From contig JAIKZH010000012.1 in assembly GCA_024682395.1 (NCBI GenBank), positions 1-64,000 on the forward strand: a DNA stretch of 64,000 bases, read 5' to 3'. The stretch is from Bacteroidaceae bacterium (GTDB taxonomy: Bacteria > Bacteroidota > Bacteroidia > Bacteroidales > Bacteroidaceae). Both the position numbers and the translations under genes were made by a program. The notes below the pieces were generated by a model that was given only the letters and a program-made list of their open reading frames with translations, was not told the origin of the DNA and made no database searches. This document shows positions 1-8,233 of the stretch, in pieces. How positions within the stretch are numbered: position 1 is the stretch's first letter; each line of letters starts with the position of its first letter.

Positions 1-282
1 ATAGAACTAATGCCTCGAGTATTCTTGGAGATGATGTTATTCATGAAACTTTATGCGTTTGGTAAATGTACAGGAATAACATTTGTTGATAGCACTATGA
101 TACCTGTTTGCCACAACGTAAGACGCTATTTCAATAAGGTATTTGATGGTATAGCCAAGGATGGAAAAGGTACCATGGGGTGGTGTCATGGATTCAAGCT
201 ACATCTTCTTTGCAACGATTCTGGAGAAGTTATAACATTTTGTCTTACAGGAGCTAATGTCGACGATAGAGATGAAAGATAA
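1..282 (+). pseudogene. IS982-type transposase remnant, 5' truncated by the window edge
   Basis: The reading frame is open from base 1 to a stop at 280-282. It encodes part of a DDE transposase of IS982 character: a D-S-T motif near the start (TFVDSTMIPVCHN), a G-W-x-H-G-F-K-L-H stretch and a closing GANVDDRD segment. After the stop, another frame continues with weak IS982-like sequence (KDKNIYGDLAEK) to about base 343, so the 3' part is frameshifted and decayed. No terminal inverted repeat was found. This is a dead element; part of it lies outside the window, so the state of its 5' end is unknown. Confidence 0.75.
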
Positions 283-401
283 AAACATCTATGGGGATTT
301 GGCAGAAAAGCACTTTTCATAGAGAATGATAATCTGGGTGAAAGATGAAAATGTTTACGCATTGTTTACGTAGAAAAATCCAAGTTGTATTGGTCGAAAA
401 T

Positions 402-508
402 GGAATAAGTAGGTAAAAAATACTATAAAAGACGGAATAAGTGTACATATTCACAACTTAAAAAGTGGAATAAGTGGACAAAAATAGTGTTAAAATATCG
501 GAATAAGT
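402..508 (+). repeat. Four direct repeats (GGAATAAGT) with ~33-bp period upstream of the ATPase promoter
   Basis: Exact copies of GGAATAAGT lie at 402-410, 434-442, 467-475 and 500-508, giving start-to-start distances of 32, 33 and 33. Each core is preceded by T or C, and copies two to four also by an A-rich block (AAAAGA, AAAAAG, AAAATAT). The last copy ends 9 bp before the TTG of the promoter at 518-548. Three-turn spacing on one DNA face suggests an operator array for a DNA-binding protein; this role is inferred. Confidence 0.8.
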
Positions 509-517
509 GGATTTTTC

Positions 518-548
518 TTGGAAGAATGAATTATTTGATGTAATTTTG
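518..548 (+). promoter_or_regulatory. Bacteroidetes-type promoter for the AAA/DUF4143 ATPase
   Basis: TTG at 518-520, a 20-nt spacer and TAATTTTG at 541-548 match the TTTG / TAnnTTTG consensus of the Bacteroidetes primary sigma factor. The -7 box overlaps the upstream GTG codon at 548, so that GTG cannot be on the transcript; translation should start at ATG 572. Confidence 0.7.
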
Positions 549-571
549 TGGCGGATTCAAATGATATACTT

Positions 572-1939
572 ATGCTTGAACGTAAATTCACTTCATTTTT
601 GACAAACTTCCTTATGGAAGAGCCTAATAAGATTATGCTCGTTAATGGCGCTAGGCAGATAGGCAAGTCTTATCTTATTCGTTATGTCGGCCAAAAATTA
701 TTTAAGCATTTCGTTGAGATTAACCTCAAAGAAGATAAGGAAGGTGATCAGGTTTTTGCCGATGTTCATACGACCAATGACCTGTATATGCGGTTGAGCA
801 ATTTCTATTCAGAGCCTTTGGGTAACAAAAAGGATACGTTGATTTTCTTGGATGAGATTCAAAGTTATCCTCATTTGATGACTATGCTAAAGTTTCTCAA
901 TCAAGAGTCACGCTACCGTTTTATAGCAAGTGGTTCTCAATTAGGTGTTGCCTTATCGGAAACACCTTCTGTTCCGCTTGGAAGTGTTACTATTGCGCAG
1001 ATGTTCCCTCTTGACTTTGAGGAGTTCCTATGGGCTACGGGTGTTGGCAAGGAGTGGATAGAAAACATACGTCAATGCTTTCTTGACAAAAAATCATTAG
1101 ACGAAAGTACGCATAATATCCTTTTGAAACGATTCCAATATTACTTGCTTGTCGGCGGATTGCCTGAAGCTATAAATAATTATCTGGCTGACAGAAATAT
1201 GGTACGAGTTAGACAGACACATAGGGATATTCACAATCTCTATCGCATTGATGCTTCGCAATATGACAAAGAGCACAAACTGAAGATTCGTAAGATATAT
1301 GATCTTATCCCCAGCAATCTGGAAAACAAAAAGAAACGTATTGTATATAAGAATATAGAAGGAAAGGTAGGCAAAACCTTTTCTGATTATGCAGATGAGT
1401 TTGAATACCTGATAAATTCAGGTGTAGCTTTAGAAGTGTCGGCTATTAGTAATTCTCGTTTTCCACTTGCAGAGTCGGACCAAAAGAAGTTAGTGAAACT
1501 ATATCTTAACGATGTCGGACTATTAACCAATATACTTTATGAATTGAACGTTAATGCAGTTTTACAAGACATCAATAGTGTTAATCTTGGTACTGTGTAT
1601 GAGTCCGTCGTTGCGCAAGAACTTGCTGCACATAATTTCAAATTGCATTATTATGACAACAAGAAAAAAGGCGAGGTGGATTTCTTAGTTGATGATTATG
1701 ACCAACTCACGGTATTGCCATTGGAGGTAAAGTCGGGAAAGGACTATACCGAGCACAGTGCACTCTCAAAGTTCCTCGAAACCCCTGATTACGGCATTAA
1801 TAGCGCTATTGTTTTTTCTAATGAGCGCGAGATTATTACCAAAAAAGGTATAACTTATCTCCCTATTTATTATTGTATGTTCCTTAAAAACGAACATGGT
1901 GAGGAGTCTGTGATATTACCAGAATTGGAATCTGTTTGA
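572..1939 (+). CDS. AAA-type ATPase with DUF4143 C-terminal domain
   Basis: A 455-aa protein of the AAA_14/DUF4143 family common in Bacteroidetes and archaea. The N-terminal third carries a Walker A motif (GARQIGKS, about residues 26-33) and a Walker B motif (TLIFLDEIQ). The C-terminal part has a nuclease-like motif pattern (GEVDFLV followed by LPLEVKSGK), typical of DUF4143. The frame is open back to a GTG at 548, but that codon lies inside the -7 box, so ATG 572 (MLERKF) is chosen. The cellular role of this family is not settled; DNA- or defence-linked functions have been suggested. The gene sits alone between an IS remnant and tRNA genes, and four iterons precede its promoter, which points to an accessory, regulated gene. 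Confidence 0.85.
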   Translation: MLERKFTSFLTNFLMEEPNKIMLVNGARQIGKSYLIRYVGQKLFKHFVEINLKEDKEGDQVFADVHTTNDLYMRLSNFYSEPLGNKKDTLIFLDEIQSYPHLMTMLKFLNQESRYRFIASGSQLGVALSETPSVPLGSVTIAQMFPLDFEEFLWATGVGKEWIENIRQCFLDKKSLDESTHNILLKRFQYYLLVGGLPEAINNYLADRNMVRVRQTHRDIHNLYRIDASQYDKEHKLKIRKIYDLIPSNLENKKKRIVYKNIEGKVGKTFSDYADEFEYLINSGVALEVSAISNSRFPLAESDQKKLVKLYLNDVGLLTNILYELNVNAVLQDINSVNLGTVYESVVAQELAAHNFKLHYYDNKKKGEVDFLVDDYDQLTVLPLEVKSGKDYTEHSALSKFLETPDYGINSAIVFSNEREIITKKGITYLPIYYCMFLKNEHGEESVILPELESV

Positions 1940-1981
1940 TATACCTACTTTGTGATTTCGTATCTCAATGTGAATTATTAC

Positions 1982-2018
1982 TTGGCGCAATCTTGGTTTT
2001 TTCCCACGATTGTGCCAA
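1982..2018. other. Inverted repeat downstream of the ATPase gene
   Basis: TTGGCGCAATC (1982-1992) pairs with GATTGTGCCAA (2008-2018) through one G-U pair, with a 15-nt loop. No T-run follows on the plus strand, so it may be a weak terminator or an mRNA 3'-end structure. Confidence 0.4.
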
Positions 2019-2134
2019 AGTATAATGTTATTATTTGGCATAATCTGCTCACCAAACGTGATATATGCTTATCCCCACTAATTATCTACTGAGTCTTGCA
2101 AAAGTTTATTCCATATTGACACAAAAACAAAAAA

Positions 2135-2157
2135 GAGTTACGAATTATTCGTAACTC
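2135..2157 (-). terminator. Intrinsic terminator of the tRNA transcript
   Basis: GAGTTACGAA and TTCGTAACTC form a perfect 10-bp stem with a 3-nt loop. On the minus strand it is followed by TTTTTTGTTTTTG, the expected U-tract, just downstream of tRNA-Met. Confidence 0.85.
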
Positions 2158-2171
2158 CTTGTATTTCTTTG

Positions 2172-2245
2172 TGGACCAGCCTGGGCTTGAACCAGGGACC
2201 TCCAGATTATGAGTCTGTTGCTCTAACCAACTGAGCTACAAGTCC
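2172..2245 (-). tRNA. tRNA with CAT anticodon (Met type)
   Basis: A 74-nt cloverleaf: acceptor GGACTTG/CTGGTCC with one mismatch, D-arm GCTC/GAGC, anticodon loop CTCATAA giving anticodon CAT, T-arm CCTGG/CCAGG with loop TTCAAGC. No CCA is encoded. The anticodon stem lacks the three G-C pairs typical of initiator tRNA, so it is elongator tRNA-Met or, less likely, the lysidine-modified tRNA-Ile. It is co-transcribed with the tRNA-Gln upstream. Confidence 0.9.
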
Positions 2246-2264
2246 AAGGCTTTAACCTTTTATG

Positions 2265-2339
2265 TGGTTGGGCCACCAGGAATCGAACCTGGCTCTTCAG
2301 AACCAAAATCTGACGTGTTAGCCGATATACTATGGCCCA
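2265..2339 (-). tRNA. tRNA-Gln (TTG anticodon)
   Basis: The acceptor stem TGGGCCA/TGGCCCA has the U1-A72 pair characteristic of bacterial tRNA-Gln. The anticodon loop TTTTGGT gives anticodon TTG, the T-arm is CCAGG/CCTGG, and an encoded CCA lies at 2265-2267. It is the first gene of a two-tRNA transcript starting from the promoter at 2394-2423. Confidence 0.93.
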
Positions 2340-2393
2340 GTACCTTAAGCAATTCTTGAGTTGATTTTAATATCACCTTCCGAAATGCGGATG

Positions 2394-2423
2394 CAAAGGT
2401 AAGAATAATTTGGAATTTGACAA
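2394..2423 (-). promoter_or_regulatory. Promoter of the tRNA-Gln/tRNA-Met operon
   Basis: Read on the minus strand, TTG (2423-2421), a 19-nt spacer and TACCTTTG (2401-2394) match the Bacteroidetes consensus. It lies about 55 nt upstream of tRNA-Gln. Confidence 0.8.
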
Positions 2424-2546
2424 TATAAATTGGGATTTTTTTTATGTTTTATGCGAAAAAAGTGTGTAAAATGGTCTTAAAAGTCGATTTTAAGTTAAAA
2501 CCTTCGTTAAAAAAGTGATTTTTTTCAAAAAAAGATGTGTAGGTTA

Positions 2547-2576
2547 TTGATAAGTTATAAATATTGTTTACCTTTG
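2547..2576 (+). promoter_or_regulatory. Promoter of the psd-pssA-tadA-birA operon
   Basis: TTG at 2547-2549, a 19-nt spacer and TACCTTTG at 2569-2576 fit the consensus exactly. The ATG of psd begins at 2582, only 6 nt after the -7 box, so the transcript would be leaderless or nearly so. Confidence 0.75.
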
Positions 2577-2581
2577 CACAT

Positions 2582-3304
2582 ATGAAAGAAAAAAAGGAAA
2601 AACCAATAATACATAATAAACGACGAAATAAAATACGTCTTCATAGCGAGGGTAAAGAAACACTTTTGCTTACTGGGGCTATTTTAGCAATTGTTGTTGG
2701 TGCGAGTCTTTATCTCATTGGGGCGGAAATCGGTCCAAGTTGGGTATATTATACCGTGATGGGCGTCCTTATAATTATTTATTGTATATTACTTAATTTC
2801 TTCCGTTGTCCGATACGTATGTTCCAAGGTGCTACAACTAAATCTGTGGTTGCGCCTGCTGATGGTCATATTGTGGTGATTGAGGAGGTTGAGGAGAACG
2901 AATATTTTCATGATCGTCGTATAATGGTGTCAATTTTCATGAGTTTGACTAATGTTCATGCGAACTGGATACCATGTGAAGGAACAATTGTGAAAGTTGC
3001 TCATCAAGAAGGCAATTTTCATAAAGCATATTTACCAAAGGCGAGTGAAGAGAACGAACGTTCAATGGTGGTGATACGTACTCCCCACGGCGTTGATATT
3101 ATGGCTCGCCAGATTGCTGGTGCTATGGCTCGTAGAATTGTAACATATTCTGAAGAGGGTCAGGAGTGTTATATAGATGACCATATGGGATTTATCAAAT
3201 TTGGTTCTCGTGTGGATTTATATTTGCCTCTTGATGCAGAGATATTAGTAAAAATGGGGCAGGCTACAGTTGGTGATGAAACATTAATAGCAAAATTGAA
3301 ATGA
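2582..3304 (+). CDS. psd: Phosphatidylserine decarboxylase proenzyme
   Basis: A 240-aa protein that makes phosphatidylethanolamine from phosphatidylserine at the inner membrane. Two hydrophobic N-terminal segments (about residues 27-75) are followed by the Psd core with APADG, NVHANW and the self-cleavage site FGSRVD. The Ser of this Gly-Ser pair (about residue 209) should become the pyruvoyl group, leaving a small alpha chain of about 32 residues. This matches the short Bacteroidetes Psd form. An in-frame ATG at 2564 lies within the promoter, so 2582 is used. The stop overlaps the pssA start (ATGA), which places consecutive enzymes of PE synthesis in one operon. Confidence 0.93.
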   Translation: MKEKKEKPIIHNKRRNKIRLHSEGKETLLLTGAILAIVVGASLYLIGAEIGPSWVYYTVMGVLIIIYCILLNFFRCPIRMFQGATTKSVVAPADGHIVVIEEVEENEYFHDRRIMVSIFMSLTNVHANWIPCEGTIVKVAHQEGNFHKAYLPKASEENERSMVVIRTPHGVDIMARQIAGAMARRIVTYSEEGQECYIDDHMGFIKFGSRVDLYLPLDAEILVKMGQATVGDETLIAKLK

Positions 3305-4050
3305 AAAAACAAATTCCTAACATCGTAACATGTTGCAATCTTATATGTGGATGTATTGCAATATGTGCAGCTTTTCAGCATTGGTTTACAGCGGCATTTA
3401 TTTTCATATTGGCTGGCGCTGTGTTTGATTTCTTTGATGGTCTGCTTGCGCGTGCACTTGGCGTTTCGGGTCGTCTTGGGTTAGAATTAGATTCATTGGC
3501 TGATGTGGTTACATTCGGTGTGGCTCCATCTGCTATGTTATATATGTTATTCAGAGAGGTAAGATATCCAGGATTCGTTTACAATGATTTTTGGTTCATG
3601 GTGATGCCTATCTTGGCTTTTCTCATTGCTGCATTTTCGGCTTACAGATTGGCTAAGTTTAATATAGACGAACGTCAGCACACAACATTTATCGGTATGC
3701 CAACTCCTGCCAATGCTATTTTCTGGGCAGCGTTGATTTCCAGTTGTGGTGATTATCTGACTTCTCCTATGTTTAATTCAATTTTCTTATTGGCTTTTGA
3801 ATTATTGTTCTGCTGGCTTCTTGTATGTGAGATTCCTATGTTCTCTTTGAAGTTCGCAAATACATCATGGGAAGATAATAAAGTGAAATATACATTTATC
3901 ATATTGAGTGCAGTAATTTTGGCCTTATTTATCGCTTGTGGCGTAATGAATAGTCATTTATTGCAGTATGTATCTCGTGGTATTGCATGTTGCGTAGGAT
4001 TATATGTGATCATGGGAATTATTACAGGTGCATACAAAAAGATTGATTAA
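3301..4050 (+). CDS. pssA: CDP-diacylglycerol-serine O-phosphatidyltransferase
   Basis: A 249-aa multi-pass membrane enzyme that joins CDP-diacylglycerol and serine to give phosphatidylserine, the substrate of the upstream Psd. The CDP-alcohol phosphotransferase signature is complete: D46-G47-x2-A50-R51-x8-G60-x3-D64-x3-D68. About seven to eight hydrophobic segments are visible. The start overlaps the psd stop by 4 nt, and the stop overlaps the next start by one base (TAATG), so translational coupling is likely. Confidence 0.95.
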   Translation: MKKQIPNIVTCCNLICGCIAICAAFQHWFTAAFIFILAGAVFDFFDGLLARALGVSGRLGLELDSLADVVTFGVAPSAMLYMLFREVRYPGFVYNDFWFMVMPILAFLIAAFSAYRLAKFNIDERQHTTFIGMPTPANAIFWAALISSCGDYLTSPMFNSIFLLAFELLFCWLLVCEIPMFSLKFANTSWEDNKVKYTFIILSAVILALFIACGVMNSHLLQYVSRGIACCVGLYVIMGIITGAYKKID

Positions 4051-4271
4051 TGGAGATTATTTTAGCTATAGTAGCTTTTTTTCTTTTAGCTATTATTGGA
4101 TTTGGTGTATATTTCTATTTCTTTGTAAAGAGAAAAATCCGTAAGTTTTTTGGTGGCGACATCAAAAAAGATGAGCCAGAAACTGAAAACCAATGGAATT
4201 CACAGCGTCGTCAGGAGAAGGTTTTTAAGAAAGACGAGGGTGAATACGTAGATTTCGAGGAGATAAAATAA
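4050..4271 (+). CDS. Small single-pass membrane protein (DUF4834-like)
   Basis: A 73-aa protein with one N-terminal transmembrane helix (residues 2-26), a basic stretch (KRKIRKFF) and a polar, charged tail ending in EYVDFEEIK. Size and pattern resemble the Bacteroidetes DUF4834 family; its function is unknown. It is wedged between pssA and tadA with 1-nt overlaps on both sides, which supports it as a real gene. Confidence 0.8.
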   Translation: MEIILAIVAFFLLAIIGFGVYFYFFVKRKIRKFFGGDIKKDEPETENQWNSQRRQEKVFKKDEGEYVDFEEIK

Positions 4272-4702
4272 TGACTGATGAGCGTTTCATGAAAGAAGCG
4301 TTGGCTGAGGCACGTAAGGCATTGGCCGAGGGGGAGGTTCCGATTGGCGCTGTAATAGTTGCCGATGGGGTTATTATTGGTCGTGGCCATAATTTAACTG
4401 AGACCTTGCACGATGTGACTGCTCATGCTGAGATGCAGGCTATCACTGCCGCATCGGAATATCTTGACGGAAAATATCTGACTCAGTGCTCGTTGTATGT
4501 CACTGTTGAACCATGCGTTATGTGTGCTGGTGCTATATCGTGGTCGCAAATGGGGCGTTTGGTGTATGGGGCGTCAGATCAGAAACGTGGCTACACAGTG
4601 TTTGCTCCAAATGCTTTACATCCTAAGACACAAGTTGTGTCGGGGGTGTTGGCTGATGAGGCTTCGGAAATGATGAAAGATTTCTTTAAAAACAAACGAT
4701 GA
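4271..4702 (+). CDS. tadA: tRNA-specific adenosine deaminase
   Basis: A 143-aa zinc-dependent deaminase that converts A34 to inosine in tRNA-Arg(ACG). The HAE motif (residues 52-54) supplies a zinc ligand and the catalytic Glu, and PCVMC (81-85) supplies the two Cys ligands. Length and motif spacing are normal for TadA. The ATG overlaps the preceding stop by one base and the stop overlaps birA by 4 nt. Related cytidine or guanine deaminases are possible, but the TadA-type motif context makes this call firm. Confidence 0.92.
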   Translation: MTDERFMKEALAEARKALAEGEVPIGAVIVADGVIIGRGHNLTETLHDVTAHAEMQAITAASEYLDGKYLTQCSLYVTVEPCVMCAGAISWSQMGRLVYGASDQKRGYTVFAPNALHPKTQVVSGVLADEASEMMKDFFKNKR

Positions 4703-5445
4703 TGAATGTAGCAAACCGAATACATTTAAATCAAACTGATTCCACAAATACGTATTTGAAGGAATTGCTTATGTCGGGGGTGGAATTGCCCGAACTGACT
4801 TTGGTGGATACAGAATCCCAGACTAAAGGTCGTGGTCAGGCTGGTAACTCATGGGAGAGTCGTGATGGCGAGAATCTTACGTTCTCATGGCTTTGTCATC
4901 CTACTTTTATTAGTGCCGACAATCAGTTCGTGTTGAGTCAGGTTGTGGCACTCGCTGTTAGAGGTGCTTTGTCTGAGTTTGTGGATGATGTTACGATAAA
5001 ATGGCCTAACGATATATATTGGAAGGATAAAAAGATTTGCGGAATATTGATTGAATGTACTTTGGCAGGTGCAAGCGTGAAAGACTGTATTATGGGGGTA
5101 GGTGTGAATGTGAATCAAAAGAAGTTCTACAGCGATGCTCCCAATCCTGTTTCATTAGCTCAGATTGTAGGGCTAACCTTTAATAGGGAAGTTGTGCTTG
5201 AGAAACTGACAGATAAGTTTAATTATTATTACGAAATGCTTAAGTCGGGAAAGACATCGGAAATAATTGCAGAATACAAGAATAACCTATACCGAAAAAC
5301 CGGTTTCTATGATTATTGTGAGCCCGATGGAGACCCTTTCTGCGCTGAATATGTCGATGTGTTGAAATCGGGTCATCTTGTATTGAAAGACGACAAGGGT
5401 TTGACACGTGAATATGAAATCAAAGAAGTGAAGTTTATAATATAA
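4699..5445 (+). CDS. birA: Biotin-[acetyl-CoA-carboxylase] ligase
   Basis: A 248-aa enzyme that attaches biotin to carboxyl-carrier proteins through biotinyl-AMP. The nucleotide/biotin loop is visible as GRGQAGNSW (residues 44-52), followed by KWPNDIYW and GILIE. It has no N-terminal helix-turn-helix, so it is the mono-functional ligase and not the E. coli-type repressor. Two adjacent ATGs open the gene (4699 and 4702); the first overlaps the tadA stop. It is the last gene of the psd operon. Confidence 0.93.
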   Translation: MMNVANRIHLNQTDSTNTYLKELLMSGVELPELTLVDTESQTKGRGQAGNSWESRDGENLTFSWLCHPTFISADNQFVLSQVVALAVRGALSEFVDDVTIKWPNDIYWKDKKICGILIECTLAGASVKDCIMGVGVNVNQKKFYSDAPNPVSLAQIVGLTFNREVVLEKLTDKFNYYYEMLKSGKTSEIIAEYKNNLYRKTGFYDYCEPDGDPFCAEYVDVLKSGHLVLKDDKGLTREYEIKEVKFII

Positions 5446-5500
5446 AAATGACTATAAAGATATCCTCTTTATCAAAAGATGGATTATTGGGATTTGTATT

Positions 5501-6781
5501 ATGAATACAAAAGAGATAAAGATTGCTGATTATAATTATGATTTGCCTGACGAGCGGATTGCAAAATATCCGCTTCCGGAGCGTGATAATAGTAAACTGC
5601 TTATATATAAAGGAAATGAACCTGTGTCGCAGGATGTTTTCTATAATATCGCAGATTATTTGCCAAAAGGGGAACTGATGGTGTTTAACAACACTAAGGT
5701 GATTCAGGCACGTTTGCATTTCCAGAAAGAAACAGGTGCACAGATTGAGGTGTTTCTCCTTGAACCATTCTCTCCTGCGGATTATGAACAGGTGTTTCAA
5801 ACACGAAACAGTTGTTCGTGGATTTGTATGATTGGTAACCTTAAACGATGGAAAGAAGGTGTGATTCTGTCGTTGACCATACCTCATGATAAGGGCATGG
5901 TAACTCTTACGGCAGAGAAAAAAGGTGTTGCAGGAACTGGATATGTTGTGGAATTCTGTTGGAAATCGTCTGAAAAATCGGAAAAATCAGAAAAATCAGA
6001 GAATAATAGTTGTGATTATAGTTTTGCTGAGATTTTAGATATGATGGGTGAGTTACCAATACCACCATATCTTAACAGAAAGACAGAGGACAGCGATTTG
6101 AGAACATACCAGACAGTCTATTCTAAAATCAAAGGCTCTGTGGCTGCTCCAACTGCAGGATTACATTTTACAGAGCGTGTACTTAAGTCGTTGGACGATG
6201 CGGGAATAGATCGTGAGGAACTAACCCTTCATGTGGGTGCAGGAACGTTCAAACCTGTAAAAAGTGAACAGATTGCTGACCATGAGATGCACTCAGAATT
6301 TATTGTGGTCAAGAAAGAAACAATAAAGAAACTGATAAACCATAACGGATCAGCTATTGCTGTTGGTACCACTTCTGTAAGAACTCTTGAGAGTCTGTAT
6401 TATATCGGTCGTAAGATAATAAATGCAATGACCGATGGTAAATTGCCTGACGAAGAGATCGACCTACATGTGAATCAATGGGAACCATATGATAAGAATG
6501 TAGCAGAGGTTGATGTAATCGATGCGTTAAAGGCAATAGAGGCTTATCTTGACAAACATGATATGTTTGCTTTGCATACAAGTACTCAGATTATTATAGC
6601 TCCAGGCTATAGTTTTCATATAGTGAAGATGATTGTTACCAACTTCCACCAACCACAGAGTACATTACTTTTGTTGGTTTCAGCTTTTGTGAAGGGCGAT
6701 TGGCATAGGATATATGATTATGCTTTGTCGCATGATTTCCGTTTCCTCAGTTATGGCGATTCTTCATTGTTGATTCCTTGA
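5501..6781 (+). CDS. queA: S-adenosylmethionine:tRNA ribosyltransferase-isomerase
   Basis: A 426-aa enzyme of queuosine synthesis that transfers the ribosyl part of SAM to preQ1 in tRNA to give epoxyqueuosine. Family landmarks are visible: YDLPDERIAKYP at the N-terminus, MVFNNTKVIQARL, then VAAPTAGLHFT, LHVGAGTF and MIVTNFHQP. It is longer than the usual ~350 aa because of extra material in the middle, including three copies of S-E-K encoded by a 9-bp tandem repeat near 5970-6000. It starts 55 nt after birA and ends before a strong hairpin. Confidence 0.93.
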   Translation: MNTKEIKIADYNYDLPDERIAKYPLPERDNSKLLIYKGNEPVSQDVFYNIADYLPKGELMVFNNTKVIQARLHFQKETGAQIEVFLLEPFSPADYEQVFQTRNSCSWICMIGNLKRWKEGVILSLTIPHDKGMVTLTAEKKGVAGTGYVVEFCWKSSEKSEKSEKSENNSCDYSFAEILDMMGELPIPPYLNRKTEDSDLRTYQTVYSKIKGSVAAPTAGLHFTERVLKSLDDAGIDREELTLHVGAGTFKPVKSEQIADHEMHSEFIVVKKETIKKLINHNGSAIAVGTTSVRTLESLYYIGRKIINAMTDGKLPDEEIDLHVNQWEPYDKNVAEVDVIDALKAIEAYLDKHDMFALHTSTQIIIAPGYSFHIVKMIVTNFHQPQSTLLLLVSAFVKGDWHRIYDYALSHDFRFLSYGDSSLLIP

Positions 6782-6830
6782 GAAAACCGGAAAAGTAAAA
6801 CATTGGTGTAAAAACATATTATAAAAGATA

Positions 6831-6858
6831 GAGGAGGCATCCCGCAGGGTGCCTCCTC
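6831..6858. terminator. Terminator hairpin between convergent queA and leuB
   Basis: GAGGAGGCATCC and GGTGCCTCCTC form a 12-bp stem (one G-U pair) around a CGCA loop. It lies between two convergent genes and can serve both; neither side has a long T-run. Confidence 0.7.
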
Positions 6859-6886
6859 ATTATTATCAGTTGTTTAGAATGGTTTC

Positions 6887-7951
6887 TTAGGCTTTGTTTG
6901 TGATATAATCAACAATCCATTGTCCAACTTCCTTAGTGCCATATTTTGCACCGCCTTCAACTTGGATCTCAGGAGTTCTTACGTTGTTGTCTAATGACGC
7001 ATTTACAGCCTCGCGAATGATTTTGCCTTCTTCCTTAAGGTTGAAATATTCAAACAACATTGCAACAGAAAGAATCTGTGCGAGAGGGTTTGCGATGTTA
7101 AGTCCTTTTGCTTGTGGCCAACTTCCGTGGATTGGTTCGAATACAGGCGTGTGTTCTCCTGTACTTGCTGATGGAAGAAGTCCCATAGAACCTGTAATAC
7201 ATGAACCTTCGTCTGTGAGGATGTCGCCGAATGTATTTTCAGTAACCATCACATCGAAGAACTTAGGTTCTTGAATCATACGCATTGCTGCATTGTCAAC
7301 ATACATGTAGTCTGTTGTAACTTCAGGGTATTGTTTTTCTACCTCCTGAGCTACAGCACGCCATAAACGGCTTGATGCAAGTACGTTAGCTTTGTCAACA
7401 ACAGTCAAGTGCTTACGACGTTGCATAGCGTATTGATATGCAACATGCAAGATGCGCTCAACCTCTTTTCTTGTATAGTAGTTGGTATCGTATGCAACAT
7501 CAGTTCCTTCTTTCTTTTCGCCAAAGTACATACCACCAGTAAGTTCACGAATGCAGATGAAGTCGGCACCGCGTACGAGTTCGTCTTTTAATGGTGATTT
7601 GTGAACAAGACAGTCGAATGTTTCAACAGGACGAATATTTGCAAACAAACCTAATTTCTTACGCATAGCAAGCAGACCTTGTTCTGGACGTACTTTTGCA
7701 TTAGGGTTGTTATCGAATTTAGGATCACCAACACTTGCGAAGAGTACAGCGTCAGCATCCATACATGTCTGGAATGTTTCCTCTGGGAATGGATCGCCTA
7801 CTTCGTCGATTGCATGTGCGCCACATAATGCTTCTTTGTAAGAAACTTCATGTCCAAATTTTTTACATACGGCATTCATTACGTTGATGCCCTGTTCCAT
7901 AATCTCTGGTCCGATTCCGTCACCGGCCAAAACTGCGATTTTGAGTTTCAT
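6887..7951 (-). CDS. leuB: 3-isopropylmalate dehydrogenase
   Basis: A 354-aa NAD-dependent decarboxylating dehydrogenase of leucine synthesis. The isocitrate/isopropylmalate dehydrogenase family is shown by LAGDGIGPE at the N-terminus, [24 protein letters not shown] with the catalytic Lys, and [12 protein letters not shown], which supplies metal-binding Asp residues. Length is normal. No leuA, leuC or leuD lies next to it here, so it appears as a single-gene unit with its own -7 box. Confidence 0.95.
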   Translation of the reverse strand: MKLKIAVLAGDGIGPEIMEQGINVMNAVCKKFGHEVSYKEALCGAHAIDEVGDPFPEETFQTCMDADAVLFASVGDPKFDNNPNAKVRPEQGLLAMRKKLGLFANIRPVETFDCLVHKSPLKDELVRGADFICIRELTGGMYFGEKKEGTDVAYDTNYYTRKEVERILHVAYQYAMQRRKHLTVVDKANVLASSRLWRAVAQEVEKQYPEVTTDYMYVDNAAMRMIQEPKFFDVMVTENTFGDILTDEGSCITGSMGLLPSASTGEHTPVFEPIHGSWPQAKGLNIANPLAQILSVAMLFEYFNLKEEGKIIREAVNASLDNNVRTPEIQVEGGAKYGTKEVGQWIVDYITNKA

Positions 7952-7986
7952 CGTTATCTGATTTTGTTTGTTTTCTTATTTTGATG

Positions 7987-7994
7987 CAAAGTTA
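7987..7994 (-). promoter_or_regulatory. -7 promoter element of leuB
   Basis: TAACTTTG on the minus strand matches TAnnTTTG, 36 nt upstream of the leuB ATG. A TTG at the expected -33 distance is not evident, so this is a partial match. Confidence 0.5.
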
Positions 7995-8118
7995 GCAAAA
8001 AATATCTGCATAATGATAAAAACCGACAAAAATATGGATATTCAAATCATTGGGAAGATAAAAAACAATATGTCATTATGTGGATTATCTATAATTTTTT
8101 CCATTTTCAGCGAAAATC

Positions 8119-8149
8119 TTGGAAATCTTGTGATTTTGTTGTAAATTTG
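8119..8149 (+). promoter_or_regulatory. Promoter of ricT-gldH-C10 peptidase
   Basis: TTG at 8119-8121, a 20-nt spacer and TAAATTTG at 8142-8149. The transcript would have a leader of roughly 80 nt before the ATG at 8234; nothing clearly structured was seen in that leader. Confidence 0.7.
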
Positions 8150-8233
8150 CAGAATAATGTATATTATGGGGAGGTGTGATGTGTGATAACATTACTGAAT
8201 TTTTCCCAATTAAATTAACATGATTAGTAATAT

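Noticed and set aside
402..508. Possible CRISPR array
   Set aside because: Only four 9-bp cores with similar A-rich spacers and no cas genes; repeats are too short for CRISPR.
1..2340. Genomic island integrated at the tRNA genes
   Set aside because: No integrase and no direct repeat of a tRNA end was found near the ATPase/IS remnant.
8150..8233. Riboswitch in the ricT leader
   Set aside because: No conserved core or strong stem could be seen in the ~80-nt leader.
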